Shown in pieces: positions 1 to 10,010 of a stretch of 64,000 nucleotides of DNA. The translations under genes and the position numbers were made by a program. Positions within the stretch are counted from its first letter, which is position 1. Every line of letters starts with the position of its first letter. Source of the DNA: an uncultured SAR116 cluster alpha proteobacterium (GTDB taxonomy: Bacteria; Pseudomonadota; Alphaproteobacteria; Puniceispirillales; Puniceispirillaceae); assembly GCA_902518965.1 (NCBI GenBank), contig CABYIQ010000007.1, positions 1 to 64,000 of the forward strand. The letters run 5' to 3'. The notes beneath the pieces are model-generated. The model was not told where the DNA came from. It saw only the letters and a list, made by a program, of their open reading frames with translations, and made no database searches.

Positions 1-474
1 GGTTTCAATTAGGCGGGTTGCATCGTCCCTTCCTACAGTGATCGCAACACCACGCGGTATACGCACCCCATTGATTTCTCCATCCTCAAGGGTTAGCAAC
101 TCGTTCCAGTCTTCAAGATGTTTTTTATCTTCAGCCAAGTGTTCATCGCTTAAAATAGGCTCGTCAAAATGCTGCAGTTTGTTGACCAATTCACCAGGCG
201 TGATGTCATCAATCGAAGGAATCATAGAATTTTGATTGAATTCCATGATTTTGCTGATCCGCGTGCGCAAGATATAGACACGCGCTGCTAATATACCGAT
301 TCGTTTGCTCTCATCACGTTCTGTTTCCAAAGCAGATGTCAGAAAGTTGTTTAACTCATCCAGTGACTTATCGATAAACTTTTCAATAATGGCATCGCGG
401 ACACGTATAGAGGTTGGTGACAAGGCTATAGATGACCCTGGGCCAGACCCGTTTGATAGGGCTGCTGATTTCAT
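1..474 (-). CDS. Unknown protein, 5' part only (runs off left edge)
   Basis: Reading the minus strand from an ATG at 474 gives 158 codons without a stop, so the gene continues beyond the window. A GGAG six bases before this ATG supports the start; an in-frame ATG 12 bases upstream is possible but would contain that ribosome site. The N-terminus is low-complexity (Ser/Gly/Pro), followed by a helical, charged region (about residues 25-80) and an acidic linker. I recognise no family. It is divergent from flgB with a short spacer holding the flgB sigma-54 element, so a flagellar role is possible but is only inferred from position. Confidence 0.6.
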   Translation of the reverse strand, partial: MKSAALSNGSGPGSSIALSPTSIRVRDAIIEKFIDKSLDELNNFLTSALETERDESKRIGILAARVYILRTRISKIMEFNQNSMIPSIDDITPGELVNKLQHFDEPILSDEHLAEDKKHLEDWNELLTLEDGEINGVRIPRGVAITVGRDDATRLIET

Positions 475-495
475 TTTTTTCTCCATCAGAACAAC

Positions 496-512
496 TTGGC
501 ACTCTATTTGCA
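496..512 (+). promoter_or_regulatory. Sigma-54 promoter of flgBCD
   Basis: TTGGCACTCTATTTGCA has GG at -24 and GC at -12 with exactly ten bases between, and lies about 75 bases before flgB. It fits the TGGCAC-N5-TTGCA consensus very well. Confidence 0.85.
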
Positions 513-586
513 AATTCTACACCAAAATGTGTATTCCACAGTTAAAAAAGTAAACTTTTTGAGATAGATGGTCGAGCAGTCTGCAG

Positions 587-973
587 ATGAGTAAAATCGG
601 CAATTATTTAGAATTTCATGCACAGGCGTTGAATTTGCGCTCACGGCGCAATGAAATTCTTGCCTCAAATATCGCCAATGCTGCCACACCTCACTTCAAG
701 GCACGGGACCTGAATTTTGATCAGGAAATTCAACGTCATATCAAACATGGGCCTTTGCGCGTCACAAACGATGTTCATTTTCCAACCAATACACATCCGC
801 TGCGTGAACAGATGCTATTTCGGGATCCGATTAACCCGTCGTTGGATGGTAATACCGTGGAAATGGCTGTTGAGCAGATGGAATTTTCTGAGAACGTTAT
901 ACGCTATCAGACCACACTGCAATTTCTCAATAATCGGATCAGTGGGCTATTGTCTGCTATTCGTGGGGAATAG
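587..973 (+). CDS. flgB: Flagellar proximal rod protein FlgB
   Basis: FlgB is a proximal rod subunit of the flagellar basal body in the periplasm. The 128-aa product has the rod/hook N-terminal signature (residues about 20-40, LRSRRNEILASNIANAATP) and the short C-terminal helix typical of FlgB. Length is normal for the family. It is followed after 13 bases by flgC and then flgD, forming one transcription unit behind the sigma-54 element at 496-512. The rod protein shows no enlargement, in contrast to the hook and filament proteins downstream. Confidence 0.95.
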   Translation: MSKIGNYLEFHAQALNLRSRRNEILASNIANAATPHFKARDLNFDQEIQRHIKHGPLRVTNDVHFPTNTHPLREQMLFRDPINPSLDGNTVEMAVEQMEFSENVIRYQTTLQFLNNRISGLLSAIRGE

Positions 974-986
974 AAGGGGAATTCAT

Positions 987-1403
987 ATGCCTGAGGTAAA
1001 AAATATTTTTGATATCGCTGGTCGGTCGATGGCATCACAGATGATCCGCCTGAATACCGTTGCCAGTAATCTGGCAAATGCTGGGGCCGTGACAGGCGAT
1101 AGAAATAGTGCCTTCCGAGCGTTAAAACCTGTATTTGAAACACAGTTTGCCGACCAGTTGAAACGAACAGGGGTGTCCACAGTCGATGTGGTTGATGTAA
1201 AGGCTGTTTTGCGTGAGCCAGAACAGGTGTACATGCCGCAGCATCCAGAGTCAAACAAAGATGGCTACGTTTTTCGGGCGGCTGTTGATGAAAATGAAGA
1301 ATTGGTGGAGATGCTCGAAGCATCCCGACAATATCAGAATAATGTAGAGGTCGTCTCGACACTGCGTAGTTTAATGATGCGTACAATATCGATGGGCAAA
1401 TAA
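987..1403 (+). CDS. flgC: Flagellar proximal rod protein FlgC
   Basis: FlgC is a proximal rod subunit. The start is the ATG at 987, preceded by AGAAGGGG; an open frame extends upstream to 717 but only overlaps flgB. The 138-aa product has the N-terminal rod motif (MIRLNTVASNLANAG) and the conserved tail with EMLEASRQYQNNVEVVSTLR, typical of FlgC. Length is normal. It lies between flgB and flgD in the usual order. Confidence 0.95.
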   Translation: MPEVKNIFDIAGRSMASQMIRLNTVASNLANAGAVTGDRNSAFRALKPVFETQFADQLKRTGVSTVDVVDVKAVLREPEQVYMPQHPESNKDGYVFRAAVDENEELVEMLEASRQYQNNVEVVSTLRSLMMRTISMGK

Positions 1404-1425
1404 AACTTAGTTAGCGGAGAAAATT

Positions 1426-2124
1426 ATGAGCACGGTTGACAGTAATCAATCCCTGAACAACATACTCGACAAGCTGGGAATACAGCCTCAACAGCAAAAA
1501 AAACGGGCTGATGGCAGTGCGCTGGGACAAGAAGATTTTTTGAAGCTGATGACTACACAGCTACAGAATCAGGACCCGTTTGCGCCAATGGAAAATGCAG
1601 ATTTCATAGCTCAAATGGCTCAGTTTTCTACTGTCACCGGCATTACGGATATGGGGCAGTCTCTGAAGGGTATTTCAAACCAGTTGTCGGAATTCAGGGT
1701 TGCAACAGCAACGAACCTACTGGGTAATTCAGTTTTGGTGCCTGGCAGCCAAGCTTATCCTGACGCGGATGGCGCAGTGCATGGGGTTGTTGATTTGCCA
1801 GCAGCCTCTGGCATGACAAATGTGGCCTTTACATCTCAGAATGGTGAAATCCTCCACATTGAAGAATTAGGTGCACAGCCATCTGGGCTGACCGGCTTCT
1901 CTTGGGAAAATATTCCCCAAGAGGTTCTTCAACAAAACGAATATATAATTGTCGAAGCATTTGCTGATCAAGGAGAAGGTCTCGAAGGCGTTTCAACTTC
2001 GGTCTTTGGTGAGGTTCTAGCTGCATCAACTAGCGCGTCAGATGGCGTCATGCTGGATGTCAAAGGCTACGGCGATATCAATGTAAATGAGGTTGTGCGC
2101 TTTCGCCAAAATTCTGGCTCCTAA
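1426..2124 (+). CDS. flgD: Flagellar hook capping protein FlgD
   Basis: FlgD is the scaffold that caps the growing hook and guides FlgE polymerisation, and is lost from the finished organelle. The 232-aa product carries the family N-terminal block (LGQEDFLKLMTTQLQNQDPF, residues about 34-53, then PMENADFIAQMAQFS) and a beta-rich C-terminal half. GCGGAGA stands about nine bases before the ATG. Its length is ordinary although its client hook protein FlgE is about three times the usual size. Last gene of the flgBCD unit. Confidence 0.95.
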   Translation: MSTVDSNQSLNNILDKLGIQPQQQKKRADGSALGQEDFLKLMTTQLQNQDPFAPMENADFIAQMAQFSTVTGITDMGQSLKGISNQLSEFRVATATNLLGNSVLVPGSQAYPDADGAVHGVVDLPAASGMTNVAFTSQNGEILHIEELGAQPSGLTGFSWENIPQEVLQQNEYIIVEAFADQGEGLEGVSTSVFGEVLAASTSASDGVMLDVKGYGDINVNEVVRFRQNSGS

Positions 2125-2142
2125 GGGTATAGCAGAAACTTC

Positions 2143-2158
2143 TGGCACATAAGTTGCT
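2143..2158 (+). promoter_or_regulatory. Sigma-54 promoter of flgEF
   Basis: TGGCACATAAGTTGCT has GG-N10-GC spacing and a near-consensus -24/-12 sequence, about 95 bases before the flgE start. Confidence 0.85.
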
Positions 2159-2250
2159 CTAACAGAACAGATGATGAGAGAAAGCTTGGTTTTAAACGGG
2201 CTTTCAGACCCAAAACAAATGAGACCAGATGAGTCTTGGAGAATTAGAAA

Positions 2251-5200
2251 ATGTCATTTTATACCGCGCTTACCGGATTGAATGGTTCATCAGCCGATAT
2301 CTCTGCAACCTCTAACAATATTGCTAACGTTGGAACCACAGGCTTTAAGCGAAGTGTGGCTGAATTTGGTGATATTTTTGCGACATCACCATTGCAGAAC
2401 TCGTCATCCTCAATCGGTTCAGGTACAATTCTGAAGGGCATCAAGCAGCAGTTTACACAAGGTAATATCTCTTCATCACTAAATGCACTCGATCTTGCGA
2501 TTTCGGGCCAGGGCTTTTTTGCGCTGAAACCGTCGCTGACATCTGCGCAAACTGTTTATACGCGGAACGGATCATTAAATGTGGATAACGACAGATATGT
2601 GGTTGATTCAGCTGGTCAGTATCTTCTGACTTATCCTGTGAATGATGATGGTTCGGTTACGGCTAAAGATTTGCAAAGTGCCGTGCCGCTCCAGCTTCCT
2701 GTTACATCTGGTGACCCAAGGGCAACCAGCAATATTTCTTTGGGAGTGAACGTGCCTGCGGGTGCTGATGTGGTCACTGAACGCTCAGAATTTGGAAATG
2801 GATATACATTCAACCCATCTGATCCAAATACATTTACTAATTCGACATCAATCACTATCTTCGATGATTTGGGTAATCCAACAATTGCAACAATGTATTT
2901 TATCAAGACGCAAGCAGCATCTGCAACCGACGCTACAAACAAATATGACACGCGCCTTGTAATTAACGATACCGTTATTGACCCAGATTTGGTTTCTGCA
3001 GTTGATGATAATGGTAGTCAGTTATTCATCGACCGTTTTGGTGCAGAAACTACAGATGTACCAGATGATAACTACTTCCTTGAAGGTAAAGGCTCGCCTC
3101 TGTACAAACTTGATGATCAGCAGCAGTTGATACCATCACAGCCTGCAAAATTAAGAGGCGAACAAGCTGAATTTGATTTCGGTGAGGAGGGTGACCGACT
3201 TGTTGAGATTGTCACTGACCCAATGCAGTTTAAAGCAACAAGGGAGAGTGGTGACGGTGATAGTCGCGTCTATTGGGGCACAAATTTTCTCACTGTGAAT
3301 GTTGATAATGGTGACCAGCCTGTTAACATTGACATTCGTCCAGGTAAATATAATGCCACTCAGCTTGCCGCAGAGGTTGAGCGAGCTATCAACGAAGCTT
3401 ATGGTGATGACAGTAAAATTCAAATTGTCCAAAATGTAGACGATACACTGAATATTAACTTATACAAGCTGAATCAGGATGGTTCATCCACTGGTTTGAC
3501 CACGCCGATTGAGGTTGATTTGCTGGCCAGTAGCTTTGTATCGGAAGTTGATAATATCACATTGTCAGGGGCATCACCTGACTTCACGCGAGAACAGTTC
3601 CTAGCTCATACTCAAGCGCGAATGAATGAATCGCTGAACCGTTATGCTGTTGACGCAAACGACGACCTTGCAAATGCGAGCGCACTGGGCGTTTCAACTG
3701 ATTTGTTTGCGCGTTCAAGCGGTTCAACTATGCCAGCAATTTTTGAGCGTACACAAGTTGTGAGTTTTGACCATAGCACATCAAATGCTTCAACTGTGTC
3801 TGGAATAACTAATTCTTCAATATCAAAAGACGAAAAGTATCTTGTTTATTCCATGTATGCTAACCGCCCATCATTAAGTGTATATGACGATCAACAGCAG
3901 GTTGCGACATCAGGCGCAGGAACAAAGTCGGTAATTTATAATTCAAATCAAAATACACTTCGCATTTATTTTGCAAATTCATCAGCAATGGGCGGCTTCA
4001 CAGCGAATGAAAAAATTAGGCTTGGTGGAAACTTTGAAATTGCCACTGAACTTGCTGATTCGCAGATTATTAATGGGCGAGAGTTTACTATAAACAATGT
4101 AAATTCTGGCAATAATGCCGCTGATAATTATATCGAAATTAATACGACTGGTCTTGATTTTCCTGATGATGATTTTTCACTTGCAGAGACTGACCTTTAT
4201 GTGATGAGTGGAGAGTCGACCACTGTGGAAGCCTTCTTTGAAGGTGCAGAAAATGTCTACGATGGAGCAGCAGATAATTTTAATAGCAAGCGCGTTGTTT
4301 TGCGCGAAAAAAGCACAGCTGGAAAGCATTTTTACACAAATAAACAGATCGTAACAGCATCATCATCGAATGCTGGCATTTTCTCTAATTTTCAAGATGA
4401 GTTCAATCTAGCTCAGACAGTGTCTGGCGTGACTATGGATTCCCTTAGGGTTCTAGGTCTTGAAAATGCAAGTTCTGTTTCGACTGTAACAACTACTACA
4501 GATTGGGTTGATGAGAAAAACCCGCCAGTAAAAGTAAAGTATGATGCGGTTAATCAACGTCTTCAATTCACAGTAGAAAGAAATATTTTAGGGACCGGTA
4601 CAAACTCAAACTTTAACTCTTTCAACGTATATGGTGCCGAATCAGCTGAAAATACAAATAATTTAGGGATACCTTCAAGAGGGGATTCTCCTGAAGTCCT
4701 TATTAGAGGTGGAGAGGTCTTATCCGCGGAACCGTTTGTTGCTGATGGTGAAGAAATTCAACTTAACGACAAACGCTATGGGATCAAGGTTAACTATAAT
4801 TCAGATACACGCTCATTCACTTTTGCCAGCGGCACCACAGGTGAACGCATCGATTCAAATAAGGCATTGGGAGTAACCTCAGACCAGTCTGCTTCAAATA
4901 TAGCAGTTGGAAGATATACATTAAGCACGGCCGATGGCAGCGTTGCTGATTCAACATCGTTGAATACAGGAGACAATCACCTAATGGGTGTTGGTGGAAG
5001 TAAGGCTGACACCAATTTTACAGAACCGCGGGGTCTGGCTTCATCTGCTGCTCAGGCGATTGGCGCAAGCGCGAACGATGATTTGACTGAAGTTTTCCGG
5101 CTATCCAGCATTGAGGGGGATAACCGCTTTAATGTGTCTGTAAATGGCATTAATGGTGTGGTTGAGGTACCTTCAGGTTTTTATGTTGGTTCAACATTGG

Positions 5201-6060
5201 CAGAAGCGCTGGAAAAAAGAATTAACCAGATTATGGATCCAATTACAGGTGAAACTGTTGGTGGTGTGACTGTCAGCTATTCGAGTACATCAAATAATTT
5301 TGTATTCACCTCTGGCACAACTGGTAATGATTCAACCATTAAGGTTAAGGGCGCGGCACGCCTTGGGCTTGATGAAGTGCCATTGGGGGTTGGCTCGGTT
5401 CCTGAAATTAAGAATATCGTTCAGGCGGTAAATCAGGATGGGGCGCGCTTATTTGTGAATGCGCAGGGCGAAATCGTGACAACCGCACCTGATCCGATTG
5501 TTACAGATTACTATCCGTTATACATTGATGAAGGCGAACTGACCTTTGATAAGACAGGTAAATTGCTCAGTCCTAAAAATGTCGTTCATTATGAAAATTC
5601 AACAGAGGGCGTATCTGTATCTTTGGACATTAATTTTGGGGCATCAACACAGTTTGCACAGCCCTTCTCGGTTCTATCCATTGAACAGGATGGTTTTACA
5701 TCTGGTCGCCTTGATGGTCTTGAAATTGACGCATCTGGAACGGTTCGGGCGAACTACACCAACGGTCAGAACAACCCGCTGGGTAAGATTGTGTTGGCAA
5801 ACTTTAACAACCAAAATGGTTTGAAACAGATTGGTAACGCAACCTATGTGGCGACAGCTGTGTCAGGTAATGCACAGGTGGGTGAAGCTGGTGCAGAGGG
5901 GTTTGGGACAGTGTTGTCTGGTTCTCTTGAACGGTCAAATGTGGATATCACTGAAGAGCTGGTGAACCTAATTACAGCTCAGCGAAACTTCCAGGCCTCC
6001 GCAAAGGCGATTGAAACTACGACAACACTGACGCAGACAATCATTCAGATCAGAGGTTAA
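2251..6060 (+). CDS. flgE: Giant flagellar hook protein FlgE
   Basis: FlgE builds the flexible hook joining rod and filament. The product is 1269 aa, about three times the usual 400 or so. The termini are canonical: an N-terminal rod/hook block (FYTALTGLNGSSADISATSN, then NNIANVGTTGFKRS) and a C-terminal helix with LVNLITAQRNFQASAKAIET. The extra mass sits in the middle, where family D1/D2 domains lie, and is Asp/Asn/Ser/Thr-rich and beta-prone. It includes two related stretches around residues 850-870 and 1010-1030 (F.F.SGTTG). The frame is intact over 3.8 kb. GGAG precedes the ATG. Calling it FlgE rests on the termini, size and position after flgD; the function of the insert is unknown. Confidence 0.93.
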   Translation: MSFYTALTGLNGSSADISATSNNIANVGTTGFKRSVAEFGDIFATSPLQNSSSSIGSGTILKGIKQQFTQGNISSSLNALDLAISGQGFFALKPSLTSAQTVYTRNGSLNVDNDRYVVDSAGQYLLTYPVNDDGSVTAKDLQSAVPLQLPVTSGDPRATSNISLGVNVPAGADVVTERSEFGNGYTFNPSDPNTFTNSTSITIFDDLGNPTIATMYFIKTQAASATDATNKYDTRLVINDTVIDPDLVSAVDDNGSQLFIDRFGAETTDVPDDNYFLEGKGSPLYKLDDQQQLIPSQPAKLRGEQAEFDFGEEGDRLVEIVTDPMQFKATRESGDGDSRVYWGTNFLTVNVDNGDQPVNIDIRPGKYNATQLAAEVERAINEAYGDDSKIQIVQNVDDTLNINLYKLNQDGSSTGLTTPIEVDLLASSFVSEVDNITLSGASPDFTREQFLAHTQARMNESLNRYAVDANDDLANASALGVSTDLFARSSGSTMPAIFERTQVVSFDHSTSNASTVSGITNSSISKDEKYLVYSMYANRPSLSVYDDQQQVATSGAGTKSVIYNSNQNTLRIYFANSSAMGGFTANEKIRLGGNFEIATELADSQIINGREFTINNVNSGNNAADNYIEINTTGLDFPDDDFSLAETDLYVMSGESTTVEAFFEGAENVYDGAADNFNSKRVVLREKSTAGKHFYTNKQIVTASSSNAGIFSNFQDEFNLAQTVSGVTMDSLRVLGLENASSVSTVTTTTDWVDEKNPPVKVKYDAVNQRLQFTVERNILGTGTNSNFNSFNVYGAESAENTNNLGIPSRGDSPEVLIRGGEVLSAEPFVADGEEIQLNDKRYGIKVNYNSDTRSFTFASGTTGERIDSNKALGVTSDQSASNIAVGRYTLSTADGSVADSTSLNTGDNHLMGVGGSKADTNFTEPRGLASSAAQAIGASANDDLTEVFRLSSIEGDNRFNVSVNGINGVVEVPSGFYVGSTLAEALEKRINQIMDPITGETVGGVTVSYSSTSNNFVFTSGTTGNDSTIKVKGAARLGLDEVPLGVGSVPEIKNIVQAVNQDGARLFVNAQGEIVTTAPDPIVTDYYPLYIDEGELTFDKTGKLLSPKNVVHYENSTEGVSVSLDINFGASTQFAQPFSVLSIEQDGFTSGRLDGLEIDASGTVRANYTNGQNNPLGKIVLANFNNQNGLKQIGNATYVATAVSGNAQVGEAGAEGFGTVLSGSLERSNVDITEELVNLITAQRNFQASAKAIETTTTLTQTIIQIRG

Positions 6061-6115
6061 GCTGGGCCGAAAGTGATTTTGTAGCTATATCGGCTAGAAA
6101 GAAGGAACACCAGAC

Positions 6116-6874
6116 ATGGATAAAATGATCCATCTGTCACTAAACTCACTTGATATTGCTCTTAGAAAGCAAGCGATAAGTGCACAGAATTTATCTAATG
6201 TGAATGTAACTGGCTTTCGCCGTGACGTTTATGAAAATTTTGCCTCGCTGTATCTGCGGGCAGAAGACCAGCTCGATACTCGGGCCTTTGCTGTCACCAC
6301 GGGTAGTGGAGAGTTTGATGAGCAGCAAGGTCGTATGCGGGCAACAAATCAACCTACAGATTTAGCGATTGATGGAAAAGGCTATTTTGCATCGAAACGT
6401 GATGGGCTTGAAAATTCACTGACTAGACGTGGTGATATGTCTGTTTCAGTGGAAGGTAATCTGGTGAATGGGCAAGGGGCCTTGATTTTATCTGAAACAT
6501 TGCAGCCCATTCAAGTCCCTCCTTTTCGTGAAATTTATGTCAGAGAAGATGGAAAACTTCTAATCGAGCCTATAAATGGTGAACCCGGGGTGACCCAGCT
6601 TATAGGGTCAATAGGACTCGTTTCTGGTGAGGGACAGCAGATGCGAAAAGATCTTGATGGTGAAATTCGTCCGGCAGATGGTGCGCCTATTGTCACTGAT
6701 CAGAATGTGAATGTTAAACAAGGCTATATTGAAGAAAGCAACGTGAGTGTGATTGACGAGCTTGTGGCTTCAATGGGTTACCAGCGCAGCTATGAGATGA
6801 ATCTCAAACTTATCAAGCTGGCCTCTGATCTGGACCAAGGCACTGCCTCATTGCTGCGAATGCCAAGCAACTAA
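6116..6874 (+). CDS. flgF: Flagellar proximal rod protein FlgF
   Basis: FlgF is a rod subunit related to FlgG and FlgE. The 252-aa product has the N-terminal signature (SLNSLDIALRKQAISAQNLS, then NVNVTGFRRD) and a C-terminal block VIDELVASMGYQRSYEMNLK. Length is normal. AAGGA precedes the ATG at 6116. It follows flgE by 55 bases and is probably transcribed with it from the promoter at 2143; flgG has its own promoter. Confidence 0.94.
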   Translation: MDKMIHLSLNSLDIALRKQAISAQNLSNVNVTGFRRDVYENFASLYLRAEDQLDTRAFAVTTGSGEFDEQQGRMRATNQPTDLAIDGKGYFASKRDGLENSLTRRGDMSVSVEGNLVNGQGALILSETLQPIQVPPFREIYVREDGKLLIEPINGEPGVTQLIGSIGLVSGEGQQMRKDLDGEIRPADGAPIVTDQNVNVKQGYIEESNVSVIDELVASMGYQRSYEMNLKLIKLASDLDQGTASLLRMPSN

Positions 6875-6934
6875 ATAGGTTTCTATCACCTTTTTTCCAT
6901 GCTGCTGCTCATCAGTTTCTTGGTGAATAGGAAC

Positions 6935-6950
6935 TGGCACAAGGCTTGCA
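6935..6950 (+). promoter_or_regulatory. Sigma-54 promoter of flgGHIJKL
   Basis: TGGCACAAGGCTTGCA, GG-N10-GC, located about 40 bases before flgG in the flgF-flgG gap. Confidence 0.87.
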
Positions 6951-6986
6951 AGACTTCATTTATAGAACAATTAATGAGGTCTTCAA

Positions 6987-7775
6987 ATGTCAACATATGC
7001 AATGCATGTGGCCAAAACCGGCCTAAATTCACAGCAGACAAAAATGCAGATTATTGCTAACAATTTAGCTAATGTGAACACTACCGGTTTCAAAAGTGAT
7101 CGGGCTAATTTTGAAACATTACTTTATCAGATTATTCGGCCAGCAGGCGAGCAGACCTCTGATGATACAAATTTAGCCTCCGCTTTCTCGATTGGAGCTG
7201 GCTCACGTCTTTTGAACACCAGCAAGCAGCACACACAAGGAAGTGTTATCCAAACGGATAATGCTCTTGATATTGCGATTGAAGGCTCTGGATTTTTTCA
7301 AGTTCTAATGCCAGACGGGCGTATTGGCTATACTCGCAATGGCACTTTCGCTAGGTCTGCAGAAGGCGCATTGACGACTCAATCTGGTTATGTTGTTCAA
7401 CCTGAAATTCAGATCCCTGAAGGTGTAACGCAAATTAATATTTCTCAAACTGGAGCTGTGACAGTTCAGGTGGCAGGTGCGGTTGAAGCTGATGAAGTGG
7501 GCCAGCTCACACTTGCCGATTTTGCAAATCGTCAGGGTCTTGAGCCTATTGGTGAGAGCTTCCTTATTGAAACTCCTGCAAGTGGCCCACCAGTTGTTGC
7601 TAATCCAATTGAAGGTGGCTTTGGCAAGTTACTGCAAGGCTCGCTTGAAGGATCAAACGTCAATGTAGTTCAGCAGTTGGTGGACATGATCGAAACACAG
7701 CGTGCCTATGAGGTGAGCTCTAAATCGATCACATCTGTTGATGAGATGATGCGCTTCATTGCACAGAATCTGTAA
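6987..7775 (+). CDS. flgG: Flagellar distal rod protein FlgG
   Basis: FlgG forms the distal rod that passes through the P and L rings. The 262-aa product carries AKTGLNSQQTKMQIIANNLA followed by NVNTTGFKSDRANFE near the N-terminus, and the family C-terminus NVVQQLVDMIETQRAYEVSS. These match FlgG more closely than FlgF. GAGGT lies six bases before the ATG. Length is normal. It opens the unit flgGHIJKL, with all genes closely spaced up to the terminator at 15970. Confidence 0.96.
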   Translation: MSTYAMHVAKTGLNSQQTKMQIIANNLANVNTTGFKSDRANFETLLYQIIRPAGEQTSDDTNLASAFSIGAGSRLLNTSKQHTQGSVIQTDNALDIAIEGSGFFQVLMPDGRIGYTRNGTFARSAEGALTTQSGYVVQPEIQIPEGVTQINISQTGAVTVQVAGAVEADEVGQLTLADFANRQGLEPIGESFLIETPASGPPVVANPIEGGFGKLLQGSLEGSNVNVVQQLVDMIETQRAYEVSSKSITSVDEMMRFIAQNL

Positions 7776-7807
7776 TTTTTCTGGCTTACAGGAGCGGATG
7801 TTAACTG

Positions 7808-8524
7808 ATGCTTACTCGAAGATTTTCCTTCTTTGCTGTACTTTGCCTATTGTTAGGATTATCAGCTTGTACAACCTACATTGAAGACCGCGCCAGTGCG
7901 GAATTCGAACCTGTTTTTCCAACTGTAGATTTGGTTACAGATAGTTCAAACAAAACAGGTGCTATTTATGAACAAGGTCAGTCAGGCCTGTTTTCGGCCG
8001 ACCGTCGGGCTCGGAAAGTCGGTGATATACTGACTGTTGATTTTAACGAGGTATTTGCAGCTACAAAAGCCCAATCTGCGGCTTCCACAAAGGCAGATTC
8101 GTATGAATTAGGCCTGCCAGTTGGTCTGCCAAATATGTTGACGGGTGGTCTGGCAAATGGTGCTTTGGATGCAGCTGGGGCACAGAAAAACAGTCTTGGG
8201 GCTAGCACGGCTCAGTCATTTAGTGGCAGCGGCAATGCCGCACAATCAAATTCTTTAACAGGTCGCCTTTCTGTAACCGTAGTCCGGATTTTCGAAAATG
8301 GCAATATGGGTATTCTTGGGCAGAAAGAGCTAACTTTGAATAATGGTAAAGAATACATCCGTGTAAGCGGTATTGTTCGGCCTGAGGATATTTCTGCTGG
8401 AAATACAGTGCCGTCAAACCGGCTAGCAGATGCACAAATCAGTTACACAGGTGCAGGTAATATCGCTGATTCATCAAAACCAGGCTGGCTTAGCAGAGCC
8501 ATGCGCGCAATTTCGCCATTCTGA
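7808..8524 (+). CDS. flgH: Flagellar L-ring lipoprotein FlgH
   Basis: FlgH forms the outer-membrane L ring, the bushing around the rod. The 238-aa product has a lipoprotein signal with lipobox LSAC (Cys21), followed by family segments including [16 protein letters not shown] and, in the C-terminal half, [20 protein letters not shown] and [12 protein letters not shown]. The presence of L and P ring genes implies a Gram-negative envelope. It sits between flgG and flgI in the usual order. Confidence 0.95.
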   Translation: MLTRRFSFFAVLCLLLGLSACTTYIEDRASAEFEPVFPTVDLVTDSSNKTGAIYEQGQSGLFSADRRARKVGDILTVDFNEVFAATKAQSAASTKADSYELGLPVGLPNMLTGGLANGALDAAGAQKNSLGASTAQSFSGSGNAAQSNSLTGRLSVTVVRIFENGNMGILGQKELTLNNGKEYIRVSGIVRPEDISAGNTVPSNRLADAQISYTGAGNIADSSKPGWLSRAMRAISPF

Positions 8525-8552
8525 TATGATAGATAGAGGTTTAACCGCTATA

Positions 8553-9689
8553 ATGAGATATATTTTTGCATTCATTTCCGCACTGGTAACAGCATTTATG
8601 CTGCTAACCACAACTACAGTTCATGCTGACAGGCTGAAAGACCTGACTTCAATCGCTGGTGTGCGCGCCAATCAGCTGGTTGGCTATGGTCTTGTTGTGG
8701 GCCTGCCAGGAACAGGTGATGGTAGCTCAACATTAACATTGCAATCCATGCAGTCTTTAATTAGTCAATTTGGCGTAACTACGGGTTCGGCGCTAGACCT
8801 AAACGGGAAAAACTCAGCGGCTGTTATTGTTACAGCAGAACTGCCTGCCTTCGCTAAACCTGGTCAGCGTATGGATGTGACTGTCTCAACTGTTGGGCAG
8901 TCCAAATCGTTGAGAGGTGGCACTTTATTAATGACACCTCTGCTGGGAGCTGATGGTGAAGCATATGCTGTTGCTCAAGGAAATTTGCTTGTTGGCGGCC
9001 TTGGTGTTGAAGGTGCTGATGGCTCGTCTCTAATTGTGAATGTTCCGACTGTTGGGCGAATTCCTGGTGGTGGAACAGTTGAACGTCTAATTGAGACTGG
9101 CTTTTTAGAGACAGATAATCTGATTTTGAATCTTCACCAGGGTGATTTTTCCATTACCAATCAGGTTGCAGAAGCCATTAATGATGTATTTGGAAATGGT
9201 GTGGCAGTGGCATTGGATAGCCGATCAGTCAAGGTTCGCGCACCTATCCAGCCAGATCAGAAAGTTTCGTTCATTTCAATGCTGGAGAATATTGAAATTG
9301 AACCCGAACGTCAGTCAGCTCGAGTTGTTGTGAATGCGAGAACTGGAACAGTCGTTATCGGCGGTGATGTGCGGGTTACACCAGCTGCCGTAACACATGG
9401 CTCATTAACTGTTCGCGTGAGTGAGGATCCTCAGATTGTGCAGCAAAATGCAATTGCTGCTGCGGATGGTGCAGTTGTTGCAGCGCCTGGCGAGGCAGCA
9501 GAGGTTGCGGATACTGAAATAAATGTTGAGCAGGAACAGGCCCGTGCCTTCATGTTTGATCCAGGTATTGAGCTGTCAGAAATTGTAGAAGCAATTAACG
9601 CGGTTGGCACCAGCCCAGCAGATCTGGTGGCTATTCTTGAAGCACTTCGCGAGGCAGGATCGTTGCGTGCTGAATTGGTTGTTATCTGA
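8553..9689 (+). CDS. flgI: Flagellar P-ring protein FlgI
   Basis: FlgI assembles the periplasmic P ring around the rod. I chose the ATG at 8553, which gives 378 aa with a clean Sec signal peptide (hydrophobic core, VHA cleavage site near residue 25) directly before the mature start [20 protein letters not shown]. The open frame runs upstream to 8430 inside flgH, and an in-frame ATG at 8526 is also possible. The motif [13 protein letters not shown] is a family hallmark. Length is normal. Confidence 0.95.
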   Translation: MRYIFAFISALVTAFMLLTTTTVHADRLKDLTSIAGVRANQLVGYGLVVGLPGTGDGSSTLTLQSMQSLISQFGVTTGSALDLNGKNSAAVIVTAELPAFAKPGQRMDVTVSTVGQSKSLRGGTLLMTPLLGADGEAYAVAQGNLLVGGLGVEGADGSSLIVNVPTVGRIPGGGTVERLIETGFLETDNLILNLHQGDFSITNQVAEAINDVFGNGVAVALDSRSVKVRAPIQPDQKVSFISMLENIEIEPERQSARVVVNARTGTVVIGGDVRVTPAAVTHGSLTVRVSEDPQIVQQNAIAAADGAVVAAPGEAAEVADTEINVEQEQARAFMFDPGIELSEIVEAINAVGTSPADLVAILEALREAGSLRAELVVI

Positions 9690-9713
9690 TACCACGGCAA
9701 AGGATTTTAGCTT

Positions 9714-10007
9714 ATGGAAATTATGAATAAAGCAGATCCACTTCTGGTTGCACGGCTCACCAAGGAACCTGATATGAAAGGTGACCTGCGGGAGGTTGCT
9801 GAACAGTTTGAGGCAATTTTTATTAATCAATTTCTTGCGCAGTCACGCAAGACTAAATTAGCTGAAGATCTGTTCGGAAATAAAGGCACGGAAACCTATA
9901 ACTCGCTTTTAGATCAAGAGCGGGCTCAGCAGCTTGCTAGTTCGGTTGATCTCGGCATTGCTGATGCCCTTGTGCGTCAGCTTGGTCGCCACAAGGATGC
10001 GGAGTAA
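9714..10007 (+). CDS. flgJ: FlgJ-type rod-binding protein (rod-cap domain only)
   Basis: The 97-aa product matches the N-terminal rod-binding domain of FlgJ (DLREVAEQFEAIFINQFLAQ, residues about 22-41, and a helical tail). It should help assemble or cap the rod in the periplasm. The C-terminal muramidase domain of enterobacterial FlgJ is absent, as is common in alphaproteobacteria, where such short proteins are sometimes called CheL. AAGGA precedes the ATG by nine bases. It lies between flgI and flgK, the classical flgJ position. Confidence 0.88.
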   Translation: MEIMNKADPLLVARLTKEPDMKGDLREVAEQFEAIFINQFLAQSRKTKLAEDLFGNKGTETYNSLLDQERAQQLASSVDLGIADALVRQLGRHKDAE

Positions 10008-10010
10008 GTT

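Noticed and set aside
8430-8552. Longer flgI start at 8430
   Set aside because: It would overlap flgH and hide the signal peptide, which follows directly from ATG 8553.
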